Shown here piece after piece: positions 10,159 to 20,535 of a stretch of DNA of 64,000 nt. This DNA is from Scheffersomyces stipitis CBS 6054 (taxonomy: Eukaryota; Ascomycota; Pichiomycetes; Serinales; Debaryomycetaceae). The notes below the pieces were generated by a model. It had not been told where the DNA came from. It saw only the letters and a list, made by a program, of their open reading frames with translations, and made no database searches. Numbering within the stretch: position 1 is the stretch's first letter; every line of letters starts with the position of its first letter. The position numbers and the translations under genes were made by a program. The stretch lies in contig NC_009044.1 in NCBI RefSeq assembly GCF_000209165.1, positions 992,001 to 1,056,000 of the forward strand, written 5' to 3'.

Positions 10159-10545
10159 TACGTGCGGTCTAAAAGCACTTCAGCTTTTTAATCGCGAGAC
10201 CGCGTCCAAATGTGGAGTAGATTTAGTTAGATCCGTACACTACGGATCCGAAGGCGGAAGGCTACGCTAAGGATAGTCATTCCACAATAGGGCATCTAAC
10301 TATTCTTAGTGCTCCTAACTCGAGACGAAATCTTAAGAATGTCTCCAACTTATAAAAGTTGTGGAGATCGGTACACATTCCAAATGTCTAGGGCAGGTTA
10401 GCGACGGACAAAGTCGAGGCGCAACGTTCAACAACTCTGGACAATTACAAGCATTCCTACGGAGGCTTGTAGAGCGTGAGATTTTAGAACTGCTGCTAAA
10501 GCAAGAGTGCGCCCAGGCGGCTACAATTAAGCTGTGTTAAAAGTG
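10159..10545 (+). ncRNA. Candidate structured non-coding RNA (unidentified)
   Basis: A dense set of inverted repeats in a gene-free, locally GC-richer island. GCGGTCT (10164-10170) pairs with AGACCGC (10197-10203) and encloses AAAAGC / GCTTTT with a 6-nt loop. GATCCGTA (10230-10237) pairs perfectly with TACGGATC (10241-10248) across a 3-nt loop. TCTCC-AACTT (10342-10351) pairs with AAGTT plus GGAGA (10356-10367) with a 2-nt bulge. ACAAGC (10447-10452) pairs with GCTTGT (10465-10470). CGCC/GGCG lies near 10510-10525, followed by an ACA-type tail. It does not match U1-U6, U3, SRP, RNase P or MRP landmarks that I know. Strand is a guess, because hairpins read on both strands. It could be an H/ACA-type snoRNA, telomerase RNA or another RNA. 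Confidence 0.4.
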
Positions 10546-11138
10546 TTAAAAATAGCTGCGATAAATCATTTCAGTAAAGAACCATATGATAATTCTTAAC
10601 CAAATAGACCTCTCAAATAAACATCTCCCATTGTTTCTTGGCTAGGCTATTCTTGCCCGACCGTCTAGCCATAGAAAATCACACTGTTTGGGGATTTCAT
10701 CCTTCGATTCATGTGACCCTTTCTAGTCGTTTCCTAGAAAATACCCGCTGCTTCCTACATACATACGAATGCACTGGCTTTACATACAAACAATAATTTT
10801 ATTATGTACTGTGAGCTGCACTTTTTTTTCTTATTATTTTCACCCAGGCGTTTAACATTAATTAGATAATCTCAATGTGTACATTCTCTCCAACATATAA
10901 ATATATAAGTATGCCCTGATTGAACAATCTCCAGAAAGTTCACTACGATCGATAGGAAACTATTTTGAGACTGCTTTTTATCGTAGTTCTTTCGTTTCTT
11001 TATTTCCGTTAACGCATAGCTCACCCCCCTTTCTTCACAATTCGTTATCTCACATTTCCACATTAGCACCATATTGTTAGAGTTAGCCCAATACCGCCTC
11101 CAGCACATTCATTATATATATATACCCATTACAAGCAA
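10546..11138. promoter_or_regulatory. Upstream region of the glutaredoxin-like gene
   Basis: About 590 bp between the structured island and the next start codon, AT-rich, with poly-T tracts near 10820 and an alternating TA run at about 11111-11125, just before the ATG. Contains the promoter of the following gene. No ORF of interest. Confidence 0.4.
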
Positions 11139-12116
11139 ATGTCAGACTCACACCAACGCAGAAGCAGTCACAACAAGACGTCCTTCTACTATGATATAGA
11201 AAAAGTAGCATCTACCCCAGAAAACTCTAAGGATGATGAGGAGTTGGACTCCAAGACCAACTCTGCAAAGGCTAATATTCAAATGAGAAGCAGAACGTTA
11301 AACTATGCCATAACCATAGTGTTCGTTATCGTTTCCATAGTTGCCATCTTCAATTTCATTGCATATACTTTCAACAACAGTCCAAAGACGATTTCAAACG
11401 AGAATTTCAGGGCCGCAGGCTCTTCGATACTTAATTCTGAAAAAGAACTTCTAGACAGATTGGTGTCGGACAAAATAGTCAGCAACCACCTTGGTACTAC
11501 GAACCCTGATAATAACTACATGAAATTTGATGCTGATTCTAAGTCCTTGTCGGATAAAGTAGACAATTTGATCAATGCAGAGATCAAGAAGCAACAAGAT
11601 ACCGAGGACTCTGAAATCAACGACAATAGTAGCAACAATGTAGGTGGGGATGAGAATGACGATGACGATGATGATGACGACTCACTGATCACTGCCCAAA
11701 AGGACTTGCAAGAGATCTTTGCCGTCAACCCAGTCATTATTCTCTCACTTAACCCAGAATCTCCAAAACAGAAAAAGTTAGAAACTATTCTCATGAATAT
11801 CAATATCCACCCAGAACCAAAGGTTGTAGATTTGTTCAGACATCCGGACTACAAAAAGATTGCTAGCTACCTCAAGTCTTTGGACATAAAGGCAATTCCT
11901 TCCGGAACAAGCTCTGGTAATATAAAAAATGACTTGGTATATTCAACCCCGGACAATGAAGACGACGATGAATACTCGTCCGAAGATAATATTCCCCGCC
12001 TCTTCATTGGGGGCATGCCTACAGGAAACTTCAAGCTGATCTTCCGTTTGTACAAGAGCAATCTGTTACAGACTTTTCTTAGAGAACACGGAAAGGGCCA
12101 TATCAGCATCGGTTAA
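11139..12116 (+). CDS. Type II membrane protein with cysteine-free glutaredoxin-like domain (Grx6/Grx7-related)
   Basis: 325 residues. A cytosolic N-terminus is followed by one membrane segment (about 55-79, LNYAITIVFVIVSIVAIFNFIAY), an acidic stalk with a run of nine Asp, and a C-terminal domain (about 188-325). That domain parallels the ER/Golgi glutaredoxins Grx6/Grx7: DLQEIFAVNPVIILSL corresponds to the strand before their active site, IPRLFIGGMPTGN to the cis-Pro strand and glutathione-site region, and LLQTFLREHGKG to the last helix. The active-site Cys is missing (NPES in its place), and the whole protein contains no cysteine. A charged insert of about 30 residues precedes the cis-Pro strand. 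It cannot be a redox-active glutaredoxin; a structural or glutathione/partner-binding role is possible. Fold assignment is by motif only. Confidence 0.6.
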   Translation: MSDSHQRRSSHNKTSFYYDIEKVASTPENSKDDEELDSKTNSAKANIQMRSRTLNYAITIVFVIVSIVAIFNFIAYTFNNSPKTISNENFRAAGSSILNSEKELLDRLVSDKIVSNHLGTTNPDNNYMKFDADSKSLSDKVDNLINAEIKKQQDTEDSEINDNSSNNVGGDENDDDDDDDDSLITAQKDLQEIFAVNPVIILSLNPESPKQKKLETILMNINIHPEPKVVDLFRHPDYKKIASYLKSLDIKAIPSGTSSGNIKNDLVYSTPDNEDDDEYSSEDNIPRLFIGGMPTGNFKLIFRLYKSNLLQTFLREHGKGHISIG

Positions 12117-12528
12117 AATAAATATAGGACACTAGTAATAGAACTATTTAAATGTACAATTACAATTGCTTGGAATGTGTATACTATTGTTACAGAAGAC
12201 AGTTATTTACACCAGAGTAATTCAGGCCAGTTGATCAACGTTATCTTTATCTTAAAATTTAATCCCGAACAATGCTTCCCACTTCCGGGGCGAAAATACA
12301 CTTCGTGGTGAGATTAGCTCTTTCGTGTCATTCTATTTTACTTCGTTGTCACGTTTGCTTCTTTGTATATATATATATTCCGATAGTTCATCCCTTCAAC
12401 TATTTGCATCAGATTGTAACCATCTGCTTTGTATGCCTTTGTGTAATGTCATCGACTATATGCACTTAGAAAAATGGACTGAAAAGAATGAAGTCGACCC
12501 TACTCTTTTTGCAACCAGTCAGCTTCCA
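12117..12528. promoter_or_regulatory. Intergenic / upstream of asparagine-synthetase-like gene
   Basis: About 410 bp between two tandem genes. The downstream frame stays open to 12325, but the leader peptide that would be added is hydrophobic and unlike the family, so this stretch is read as 5' non-coding sequence. Confidence 0.5.
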
Positions 12529-14556
12529 ATGTGTGGGATCTTGTGTTCAATTACACCGAATTACTTGCTGTTTACTGTACCTTCATGTTTTCCTGAACTC
12601 AATGTACGATCACCCAGTGGAGTTTTCCCAGAAACGCATTTTTGGGAATCTAACGACTCTACAGAAATAGAGAAATTCATCCAGAATGACCATATCTTGC
12701 AGCCATTGTCTGAGCTGGATATCAAGAAGTTGAATAATGTAGAAAAGTTGCGTGATTTGCATGGTATTATTTCCAAAATCAAAAATAACGTCAAGTTGGC
12801 AAAGTTTGAAAAGAACGCTCAACTTCAACAAATCCAAAATCAGATCGATGAGCTTACTATTGGAGAGAAGGAAGATTCTCCAGAATTGGAAAACATGGAC
12901 ATTTTCGAGTCTTTAGTATATAAGGTCTCTAGTAGAGGTCCTGACTACTTGAACTACACTCAGTTCAAGAATAGCAATTGGAATTATCGTACATTTAGTT
13001 CTATTCTCTCCTTGAGACAACCTTTTCAGTCTCAGCCCGTTCAGCGTGATCGCTTCATATTGCAATTCAATGGAGAGTTATATAATGAACAATGCTTACA
13101 AGGAAATGATACTCTGTTCATTATGAATACTTTACAGGATAAGTTGAAGTGTGACTCAGATGATGAGAGGGCTGTACTTGCAACATTGTCTGAGCTTACC
13201 GGAGAGTTTGCTATTGTTCTCAATGACATTAAGCACAACGTCGTCTACTTCGGAAGAGATTGCGTCGGAAGAAGAGCATTATCATATTCACTTGAAGATA
13301 GTGGACTTACAATTAGTTCATTATCGGATTCAACTCTTATTGAATGTGCAAATATGATCTACAAAGTTGATTTGAATAATTTAGAATTGCGGACATTTTT
13401 GTACTCAGAAATGTTTGAAGAATACAGCAATGACAAGTCCCTCCATTTCTCTCCATTAAACTACGATGTTTGTGCTAATGAGAATAGTGCTTTGGACAAA
13501 GTCTACTGTTGTCTTAAGAATAGCACGTTGGTACGACAAGAAGCAATCTACCCTTTGCATCACAACGAATCTGCTACCCTCGCTATTCTATTCAGCGGTG
13601 GACTAGATTGCTCTGTGATAGCCGGTCTTATCTGCGAAAACATTTTGGAAAAGAATCATCATAAGAGATACAATGTTGATCTATTGACAGTAGGATTTGA
13701 TAACCCTCGCACAAATCAAGACGCTTCGTCGTCTCCTGATCGTGAATTGAGCAAGAAATCGTGGTTCCATATTGCTTCAAAGTATAATGACCTTACCTTG
13801 TTGAACATTCGCTTGGTTGAAATCAATGTTAGTTACAAAGATTGGCTACTTCATCGTCACCGAGTGCGCAATCTTATGTATCCGTGCAATACTGAGATGG
13901 ACATGTCGATTGCAATAGCATTCTATTTTGCTTCCGCAAACATTGGTTGTATGGAGATGGTTGAATTGACACGAAATGATGTCTCATATGAAGAATTTTT
14001 GAAAAATGAGTGCCAGTATATCAAAAGGGATTCAGAATACAAGTCAACTGCAAAAGTATTGTTCAGCGGCTTGGGAGCAGATGAATTATTTGCTGGGTAT
14101 TCCAGGCATGAAGCGATATTTCTGACTGTAATCACTCCTGAGTCCAGTGAAGAGCAAATTAGCGAATGTTACAAGCAGCTTTCTTCGGAGTTGGTCCACG
14201 ACATCGACATCATTCATCGTCGAAATCTTGGCCGTGACGACAGGGTCATCTCTTCTTGGGGTAAAGAATTGCGCTATCCATATTTGGATGAGAAGTTTAT
14301 CAGCATGGTGATCAATGAGATAGAGCCAAATTTTAAATTCACCTACAGCTTTGAATCGGTCACAAGCAAAAAGAAGAAGGAACCCCGAATAGTTATGAAG
14401 CCTATAAGAAAGTATATATTGCGGCAATTGGCCAGTAGATTGGGGTTGGAGTGGGTCAGAAATGAAGCTAAGAGAGCAATCCAGTTTGGTGCCAAAAGTG
14501 CTAAGTTGGAGATTGGACAAAGTAAGATAAAGGGTATTGATATTATAGAATTATAG
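12529..14556 (+). CDS. Asparagine synthetase domain-containing protein (ASNSD1 / YML096W type)
   Basis: 675 residues from the chosen ATG. The N-terminal glutamine-amidotransferase (class II) domain begins MCGILC, where Cys2 becomes the nucleophile after Met removal. This is why the start is placed here and not at the in-frame ATG 68 codons upstream. The C-terminal asparagine-synthetase ATP-pyrophosphatase domain carries FSGGLDCSV (F355-V363) and later SGLGADELFAGYSRH and SWGKELRYPYLDE. Relatives (ASNSD1 in animals, YML096W in S. cerevisiae) are distinct from true asparagine synthetases Asn1/Asn2, and their reaction is not well established. The gene ends 135 bp from a convergent thioesterase gene. 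Confidence 0.88.
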   Translation: MCGILCSITPNYLLFTVPSCFPELNVRSPSGVFPETHFWESNDSTEIEKFIQNDHILQPLSELDIKKLNNVEKLRDLHGIISKIKNNVKLAKFEKNAQLQQIQNQIDELTIGEKEDSPELENMDIFESLVYKVSSRGPDYLNYTQFKNSNWNYRTFSSILSLRQPFQSQPVQRDRFILQFNGELYNEQCLQGNDTLFIMNTLQDKLKCDSDDERAVLATLSELTGEFAIVLNDIKHNVVYFGRDCVGRRALSYSLEDSGLTISSLSDSTLIECANMIYKVDLNNLELRTFLYSEMFEEYSNDKSLHFSPLNYDVCANENSALDKVYCCLKNSTLVRQEAIYPLHHNESATLAILFSGGLDCSVIAGLICENILEKNHHKRYNVDLLTVGFDNPRTNQDASSSPDRELSKKSWFHIASKYNDLTLLNIRLVEINVSYKDWLLHRHRVRNLMYPCNTEMDMSIAIAFYFASANIGCMEMVELTRNDVSYEEFLKNECQYIKRDSEYKSTAKVLFSGLGADELFAGYSRHEAIFLTVITPESSEEQISECYKQLSSELVHDIDIIHRRNLGRDDRVISSWGKELRYPYLDEKFISMVINEIEPNFKFTYSFESVTSKKKKEPRIVMKPIRKYILRQLASRLGLEWVRNEAKRAIQFGAKSAKLEIGQSKIKGIDIIEL

Positions 14557-14691
14557 AATATAGAATTAGAATTACAACTAGAATTTTATCTAGAATGGTA
14601 TTTGTAATTAAATAAAGAACCAGTGGTAATTAATTGGTAAATGACGAATAAATAGTTAGGATTATTGGTTTGATATCTATGCAAAAAAGTC

Positions 14692-15423
14692 TTAATGTTT
14701 TTGGTCATGGTTCTGTAACTCGTTGACCCACTTAGGTTCAATGACCAAAACTTCACATTCAGTAAGCAAGTTTTCTTTGCTTTCGATTTCTTCAATTGGT
14801 TCGTCCTTTTCAGTGTCAAATTTGAACACCGCACCCTTGACCCAACACTTTCTGCCTGTCTTTTTGAGCAAAGAACACTTGATGAGAACGAAGTTATCCG
14901 TGTATGTTGGCTTTTTGTAGTTGATATTCAAGTTGGCGGTGACTCCCTTCTTGGATTCGAAATTCTGGAACGCCAAACGACATGTCAATTCATCCAACAA
15001 GGTAGCCAACAAACCTCCGTGAACTATACCTGAGTGGCCCGAAAGCTTTCCTCCCAAATGGAAGAATGTGAGCGAGTAGTTGTCCAGAATTTCCTGACCT
15101 TCCTCAGCTATTACATCTTCGTAGGACCAGTACTTCTCGTTGATGAAGTAGAAGCTATCTGAACGAAAGTTGATCTTATCCGGACCACGAAGGGTATGGC
15201 CAGTCAAGTTGGGCCAGATGTGTTCGACTATAAGATGAGCACTGAGGTGGTTTTCTTTACGGTACTCATCGTAGTCCTTCTTATAGCGTTGGTATGGAGC
15301 ACTTTCTAACAAGTACAACTCATGTTCATTAGACTCGGAATTTATTTTCAAATCAACCGCACTATTGGAGGTAGAGTTCACTAACGTCTTCACGTCTTCA
15401 GTTGCCATTTTGCTATGATACAA
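14692..15423 (-). CDS. Hotdog-fold acyl-CoA thioesterase, PaaI/THEM4-like (Fmp10-like)
   Basis: 243 residues. The 4HBT/PaaI hotdog core spans about 110-235 and contains GHSGIVHGGLLATLLDELTC (129-148). The HGG at 135-137 and the Asp in LLDEL are the usual substrate-binding and catalytic positions. The region after it (ANLNINYKKPTYTDNFVLIKC) is the central strand set of the fold. The N-terminal 60 residues are not a typical mitochondrial presequence. Translation could start at Met1 or Met6 (15408). Substrate is unknown; fungal relatives include the mitochondrial-associated Fmp10 group. Confidence 0.85.
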   Translation of the reverse strand: MYHSKMATEDVKTLVNSTSNSAVDLKINSESNEHELYLLESAPYQRYKKDYDEYRKENHLSAHLIVEHIWPNLTGHTLRGPDKINFRSDSFYFINEKYWSYEDVIAEEGQEILDNYSLTFFHLGGKLSGHSGIVHGGLLATLLDELTCRLAFQNFESKKGVTANLNINYKKPTYTDNFVLIKCSLLKKTGRKCWVKGAVFKFDTEKDEPIEEIESKENLLTECEVLVIEPKWVNELQNHDQKH

Positions 15424-15903
15424 GTGATTAGAGATGATAAAAGAATGCGAAGGGCTGTAAAAATCAACAATCGATTGCTACCAAATTTCAGATATTTACC
15501 TGATAAGCATTCCCATCTGATCACAACTTGGAAATATTTGTTACTTATATAAAAAATCAAATTTATCGCGGTGCATTTCTTTTTTCGGTCTATTGTGATT
15601 AAGCTCGGATAAAGTGCTTCAGTGTGGGGCTCACTCCGAGCTTAATTGCCTGGGTAATCTGGATAATGTGAGCCTCAATTTGTGATTGCAAAAACTTACG
15701 ATAACGCAAGAGCAGATGTTTCCCACACTGGAAGAATCTTCACTGTGATACAAAATGATGTGGTAACGACTACGATTTTACAATCCGAAATAGAAACCAA
15801 AGTAATAAAACATTAAATTTGAATTAAGCATAACATATTAAAGTAAGAAATACAAAATTAGGACAATTAATTGCCCACCGCCGCTCTGTAGTTATTTTCT
15901 CCT
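15424..15903. promoter_or_regulatory. Intergenic between two leftward genes
   Basis: 480 bp holding the thioesterase promoter and the 3' end of the DUF4336 gene. AT-rich, with no ORF and no RNA-like structure seen. Confidence 0.4.
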
Positions 15904-16731
15904 CTAAAATGCTCCGTGGAATGCACTCTTGAAGGAGGCCTTGGCATCTTTTTCAATCAAGTTACCATGACAAGGCACAATGGTGTCGAAGTCCCAGTTG
16001 TAGATAGCTTTAAGACCATCCTTACTCTTGGCAGTCTGGACAAGTTTATTGAAAAGAAATGTACCAACCTTACTGTGTGGTTGCATGTATCTAGTTAAGA
16101 AAGACCAACCAGAGTGAGGGTTGAATCCTTGCTTGTATCCAGTTTCTGGAGAATACTGCTCTAACGTGACCTTACCGCTAGTAGTACCTGGAACACCCAA
16201 GTTGAAAAGCAAATCGGCTTCATACACAACCTTGGCCTTCTTGTCAAAGGTTACTAGTTCTTGATTAGCATGCAATGGTAAATAGACGAACTCGAAATTG
16301 TCTAAGATAACTGATTCCTTGATGCCAATTTCCTCCTCAAGAACCTTTCTGTCAATCAATTTGTTACCCTCTTTGGCAGAAAATTTGTAGTCGATTTCAA
16401 CACCAGGAATAGATACGGTATCCATGGCAATAATCTTCAACTCTGGATACTCTTCCTTGAAAGACTTTGCCGCAATTGTGTGTTCACGATCTGGAATTAT
16501 CAAGTGAGTAATATTTGGCTTAGCATCACTTCCGGTCAACAATTCCAACGTCTTCTTGACCTCCGTACCATACGGTAAAGCGGACCAGACGATGACTTGG
16601 TTATCGTAGTTGAACACAGCCATACGAGCACCGAAGTTAAACTTGTTGGCCCTGGTGAAAGGTGCAGATGCAACCACAGTGGAAGGGTTCAATTTTCTGC
16701 TGACAACTTTGAAATTTGAAGGGTAGACCAT
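15904..16731 (-). CDS. DUF4336 family protein (metallo-beta-lactamase-like fold)
   Basis: 275 residues from the ATG encoding MVYPSNFKVV. The frame continues upstream to 16830, but the extra 33 residues are low-complexity and probably 5' leader. The sequence has the DUF4336 pattern: a strand with VIVWSALPYGTEV, THLIIPDREHTIAAKSFKEEYPELKI, then VYLPLHANQELVTFDKKAKVVYEADLLFNL and FDTIVPCHGN near the C-terminus. This layout resembles metallo-beta-lactamase-fold hydrolases, but the full HxHxDH zinc motif is absent, so hydrolase activity is uncertain. Fungal members are uncharacterised. Confidence 0.75.
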   Translation of the reverse strand: MVYPSNFKVVSRKLNPSTVVASAPFTRANKFNFGARMAVFNYDNQVIVWSALPYGTEVKKTLELLTGSDAKPNITHLIIPDREHTIAAKSFKEEYPELKIIAMDTVSIPGVEIDYKFSAKEGNKLIDRKVLEEEIGIKESVILDNFEFVYLPLHANQELVTFDKKAKVVYEADLLFNLGVPGTTSGKVTLEQYSPETGYKQGFNPHSGWSFLTRYMQPHSKVGTFLFNKLVQTAKSKDGLKAIYNWDFDTIVPCHGNLIEKDAKASFKSAFHGAF

Positions 16732-17511
16732 TTTGCTAGTATGTATAGAAATTTTATGTGGGGTGGAGATATGAGTGCTTAAGCCGGTTGAAAAATCAAT
16801 GTTCTGATGTTGAGAAAATGTTAGAAACAATTACTTGCAAGCGGGAAACTGATCTCCTTATATAGGATTTGAAAGATATGGTGGCGATAATTCCAAAAAT
16901 CAAGTAGCCCTCCTTGTCCAAGTGCTAAAGTTACACGCAAGCATGATTAGTTAATTATTTAACGGTCTACCATTCTCCATTGACACTGAAACTCAGAGAA
17001 TTTATCATTGGAGCCGCATCGCCCTAACGTCTTTGAAAAAATACGCTGCTTCGGGCTCATTTGTAATCTGGCATAGAAAAAAAGAAAGATGAAAATGAGG
17101 TCAGACACCGGCCAACAGCGACTCTTGCGGCTGTGACGGGAATACCACTAGCGATAACAAATTAGTGTGCATTCTAGACTCCACCGCTGGATTTGTACTC
17201 TATTATGATTTGTCACCATGGCTGAGCCGGCCGGCTTGACAGATAACAATCGTCAACGTTGCCGAGGCTTGCAAGCGAAGTACTTCTGTATGACTTGTAT
17301 TGAATACTACTGGTGCTTAGGGCTATGAAGAGAAATAGCAGTGATGTTTTGTGTATAATTGCAAAGGAACGGAAATAAAGAGAAATAAACGATAAAATAA
17401 AATCCCAGTATTGGCAGTCAGTCTGGGTGTCAGAGTCACAAACACGGTCCGGAATTAAACTTGATGAACAGAAAGTCCTACTCTTTTAAATAGTTATTGT
17501 TAATTGCTAAT
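16732..17511. promoter_or_regulatory. Intergenic between DUF4336 gene and VMA5
   Basis: 780 bp upstream of the leftward DUF4336 gene and downstream of VMA5. Contains the promoter of the former; a CTTATATAGGA element at 16857-16867 is a plausible TATA box. No ORF or structured RNA recognised. Confidence 0.4.
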
Positions 17512-18633
17512 TTAAACCACCTCAAGTTCGTACAAGACGAAAGGCTCATACTCAGTATCAACCAAAGAGGCGTATTCGTGAAGATTGCTGGTATTGGAAA
17601 AGCCATCTCCACCCAAAAAGCCAAATTTGCCAATTAATTCCTTTTTGGCTTTTGACACATTCTTTGCATTAGCGCCATCAAACTTAATCAAATAGTAGTC
17701 AAATTGTGGGGGTAACCCGTATCTCAAGACAGATTCAACGTACACTCTTATTGCCCTGATGTGAAACCAACAAGCAAAAATATCGGAATATGCAGTTTTG
17801 GCCAATCTGATCAAGTCGTTCTTAGCCTTGGACTCTGTTGCTCTAGTTATGTCGAACTCCTTTCTCAAGTTATTCAAGGTCTCCTCCGAGTATATAAAGT
17901 CTGTACGTGGATGCCATTTGTGCTCCCTGGCTGCAGCGGTAAACTCCTGCTGGTATTTTTTGAAGAGGGTCACCGTGTATAATAAATATTCCAGATCGGT
18001 AGCGATGACGGCGGCTGATCTTGGGATTACAAACTGAGTTAAAGTTTCGTAGGAATCTTCGAAGTCAGATTTTAAATTCTTGGGTACAGCAATGAGAACA
18101 GTAGCCAAATGTTCGGAGTCCAACACGAATTGTTCCGGCCTGACGATCTCGTGCAACGACTTGATGGATAAATCACCATTCTTCTTTCTGTCAGCTGCTA
18201 AGAAGTTCGACTTAGCAGCCTGGTAATTCTGGTACGAAGTTCTCACATCATTATCCAATGTGAGAGCTTCGTTGGAAAGTATCTTTACCAACTGGTTTAT
18301 AGGCTTATCTAATCTGTACTTGGTGGTGTTCCAGGTGAATGATTGAATGAAGTCGGTAGCTTGTTTTGAGTTGACCACTCTGGATGTAGAATCCGATTCA
18401 GTTACAGTGCTCAAGATGTCAATCACCTTGGAAACAGATGCGGACAATTGTTGATCGTATTTGGACAACTCGTCACTTTCTTGCACCAACGAGTCCAAAG
18501 TACCGCTCTGGAAGTCTGGCAATTTGATCTTGTACAAAGGTGCCTTTCCACCAATCAACTCCTGGGTCAACCAGTCATGGGCATTGGTAGATTGAGGCAA
18601 CGAAAGAACCAAATAATTAGCAATTGCACCCAT
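17512..18633 (-). CDS. VMA5: V-type H+-ATPase subunit C
   Basis: 373 residues, close to the usual 385-392. Subunit C of the V1 sector bridges the peripheral stalks and the membrane part of the vacuolar ATPase, and its release accompanies glucose-dependent disassembly. Recognisable segments are the start MGAIANYLVLSLPQS, the middle TDLEYLLYTVTLFKKYQQEF and the C-terminal DIFACWFHIRAIRVYVESVLRYGLPPQFDYYLI. Start is the first ATG and matches the family N-terminus. Confidence 0.95.
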   Translation of the reverse strand: MGAIANYLVLSLPQSTNAHDWLTQELIGGKAPLYKIKLPDFQSGTLDSLVQESDELSKYDQQLSASVSKVIDILSTVTESDSTSRVVNSKQATDFIQSFTWNTTKYRLDKPINQLVKILSNEALTLDNDVRTSYQNYQAAKSNFLAADRKKNGDLSIKSLHEIVRPEQFVLDSEHLATVLIAVPKNLKSDFEDSYETLTQFVIPRSAAVIATDLEYLLYTVTLFKKYQQEFTAAAREHKWHPRTDFIYSEETLNNLRKEFDITRATESKAKNDLIRLAKTAYSDIFACWFHIRAIRVYVESVLRYGLPPQFDYYLIKFDGANAKNVSKAKKELIGKFGFLGGDGFSNTSNLHEYASLVDTEYEPFVLYELEVV

Positions 18634-19129
18634 TACTGACGTTGTCCGGCCTTTTTGTTATATATTTACCGTGGATTTTGACACAGTAGCGTTATCTGTT
18701 CGATGAATTTAATCTAATATTTATCAATCAACGAGGAGTGCCCTACAGTGAGCACCGCGTAATTATGGGTCTGGTACATTATGATATACAGTACAGTATT
18801 TACAGTAAGGCTAGCTCATCACCATAATATAAGAGATGAATATACTTGACAAACTCGTATTTTCAAATAATTGCAATTAGTACGGTTTCGTCTTCATGGA
18901 GCTAGCTCTCTAGCATTTCTTCTTCTTGTTGTTTATCTTTACTCTGGTGTAAGGTGGGATGTAACAATTTTACCGTCGTATTAGGCTGTCTGCGATGGGT
19001 GTCTCACAAAAAAATTCATAGAGGAAAATTATTGTAGTGCAAAATTGCAATTTTATATTATACAATTTTGTCTTTGCAAGATTGCTTTATACTAGGTTGC
19101 CTTATAGATATCAGCTGTAAATAATAGAC
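18634..19129. promoter_or_regulatory. Divergent promoter between VMA5 and RRP14
   Basis: 496 bp shared upstream region of two divergently transcribed genes. AT-rich, with several short poly-T and poly-A tracts; nothing else recognised. Confidence 0.45.
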
Positions 19130-20535
19130 ATGAGTAACTCGTTAGAGGTATGTGGAGATTTGTGGACTTGTTTCTGCGTGTGTAAGTTGGCATATATACT
19201 AACATCAATTAGGAACGACTCAAGACCCATTCAACTTCCTTCAATGGATTACTATCATTGATTCCTGCTAAATATTACTACGATGATGCCACTCAGGACC
19301 AGTGGCAACAAAAGAAGAAGTCCAAGAAAGAATTGCAGCAGCTGAAAAGAGCCAAATTGGACCCAGAGTCGAAGTCTTCTGCTAATGAGTACACTAACTC
19401 CCATGCTACCGCCAAAGATGTCATGGACAATAAAGCACTTACAGCCAAAAGAGTCATATTGCCTGGTACTAAAAAGGTTCAAACTCCTGTAACAGAAGAA
19501 TCAGATGATGATGATGATGTGCAAATACCAGATATGGACGTTGATGGTGAAGACGATGAAGATGAAGATGAAGAAGACGACAGCGAGCAAAACGCCAGTG
19601 AAGACTCCTTCTTTAACAATAGTGCCCAATTAGTATTCGATGACGACGGAAATGAAGTCATAAGAGAAGGTGGAACCACAGAGCAAGCCTTTGAAAAGAA
19701 AGATGCACAGGAACTGAAGAAGAAGGTTTTGTCTCCAGAAGAACAGAAGAAGAAGGAAGAAAACCTCAAAAAGCTTAGAGAAAAGTTATCAGCTAAGATA
19801 AATGTTCTCAAGGAAAAGAGAAAGGCTCCTGGTACTAAAGTTGCAGGTGCTCCTCAATCGAGAGAACAGATTTTAGCTGAACGTAAAAAGAGAGAAGAAT
19901 TGAAGAGACAAGAAAAGTTGAAGAGGAGCCGTGAAGAATTGGAAGGAGACTCTGACTCAAATTCTGAATCCGAGTCTGAGGACGAAGATAAAAAGGATGT
20001 TGAAGACAAGTCTGTTTTGTTCGGAAATATTGTATTTAATGACGGTTCCAGAGTGACTTCAGACTTGACCAAACTTCGTTCCACTGTAGAAAAGAAAAAG
20101 GCTAAAGGTCCAGCTAACAACGACTTGAAGGCCCATTTGAATAAATTGGAACAGAAGAAACGTAAATTAGACCAGTTGTCTCCCGAAGACAAAGTAAAGC
20201 AAACAGAAAAGGACAAATGGCAAAGAGTGATGGCTCAAGCCGAAGGAGTAAAATTGAAAGATGACGAAAAGTTGTTGAAGAAAGCAATCAAGAGAAAGGA
20301 AAAGCAAAAGTTAAAGAGTGAAATCGAGTGGAAAGAAAGAAAGCAAACTGTCAAGGACACCGTTGCTGCTAGAGCTAAGAGGAGAGAAGAAAACTTGAAG
20401 TCAAGAAGAGAAAACAAAGGAAAAAAGAGTAAGCAACAACCAAAGTTGAGAAAGTTCACTGGTGTTGTGAATAAAGCCGCCAAGAAGAGAGCTGGCTTCG
20501 AAGGCAGTGCCAAATCAAAGAACAAACGAAAGTGA
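19130..20535 (+). CDS. RRP14: Ribosome biogenesis factor Rrp14 (SURF6 family), spliced
   Basis: 446 residues from two exons: 19130-19147 (encodes MSNSLE) and 19213-20535. The 65-nt intron 19148-19212 has GTATGT at the 5' site, TACTAAC at 19197-19203 and AG at 19211-19212. Joined, the N-terminus reads MSNSLEERLKTHSTSFNGLL and then SLIPAKYYYDD, closely matching S. cerevisiae Rrp14; without the splice the start would be lost. The protein is nucleolar and needed for 40S and 60S assembly. It has an acidic stretch (about 100-130) and a Lys/Arg-rich coiled-coil C-terminus with the SURF6 signature near NDLKAHLNKLEQKKRKLDQLSPEDK...EKDKWQRVMAQAEG. Confidence 0.95.

Noticed and set aside
12325..12528. 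68-codon N-terminal extension of the asparagine-synthetase-like protein
   Set aside because: Class II amidotransferases need the Cys directly after the initiator Met; MCGILC at 12529 is the functional start.
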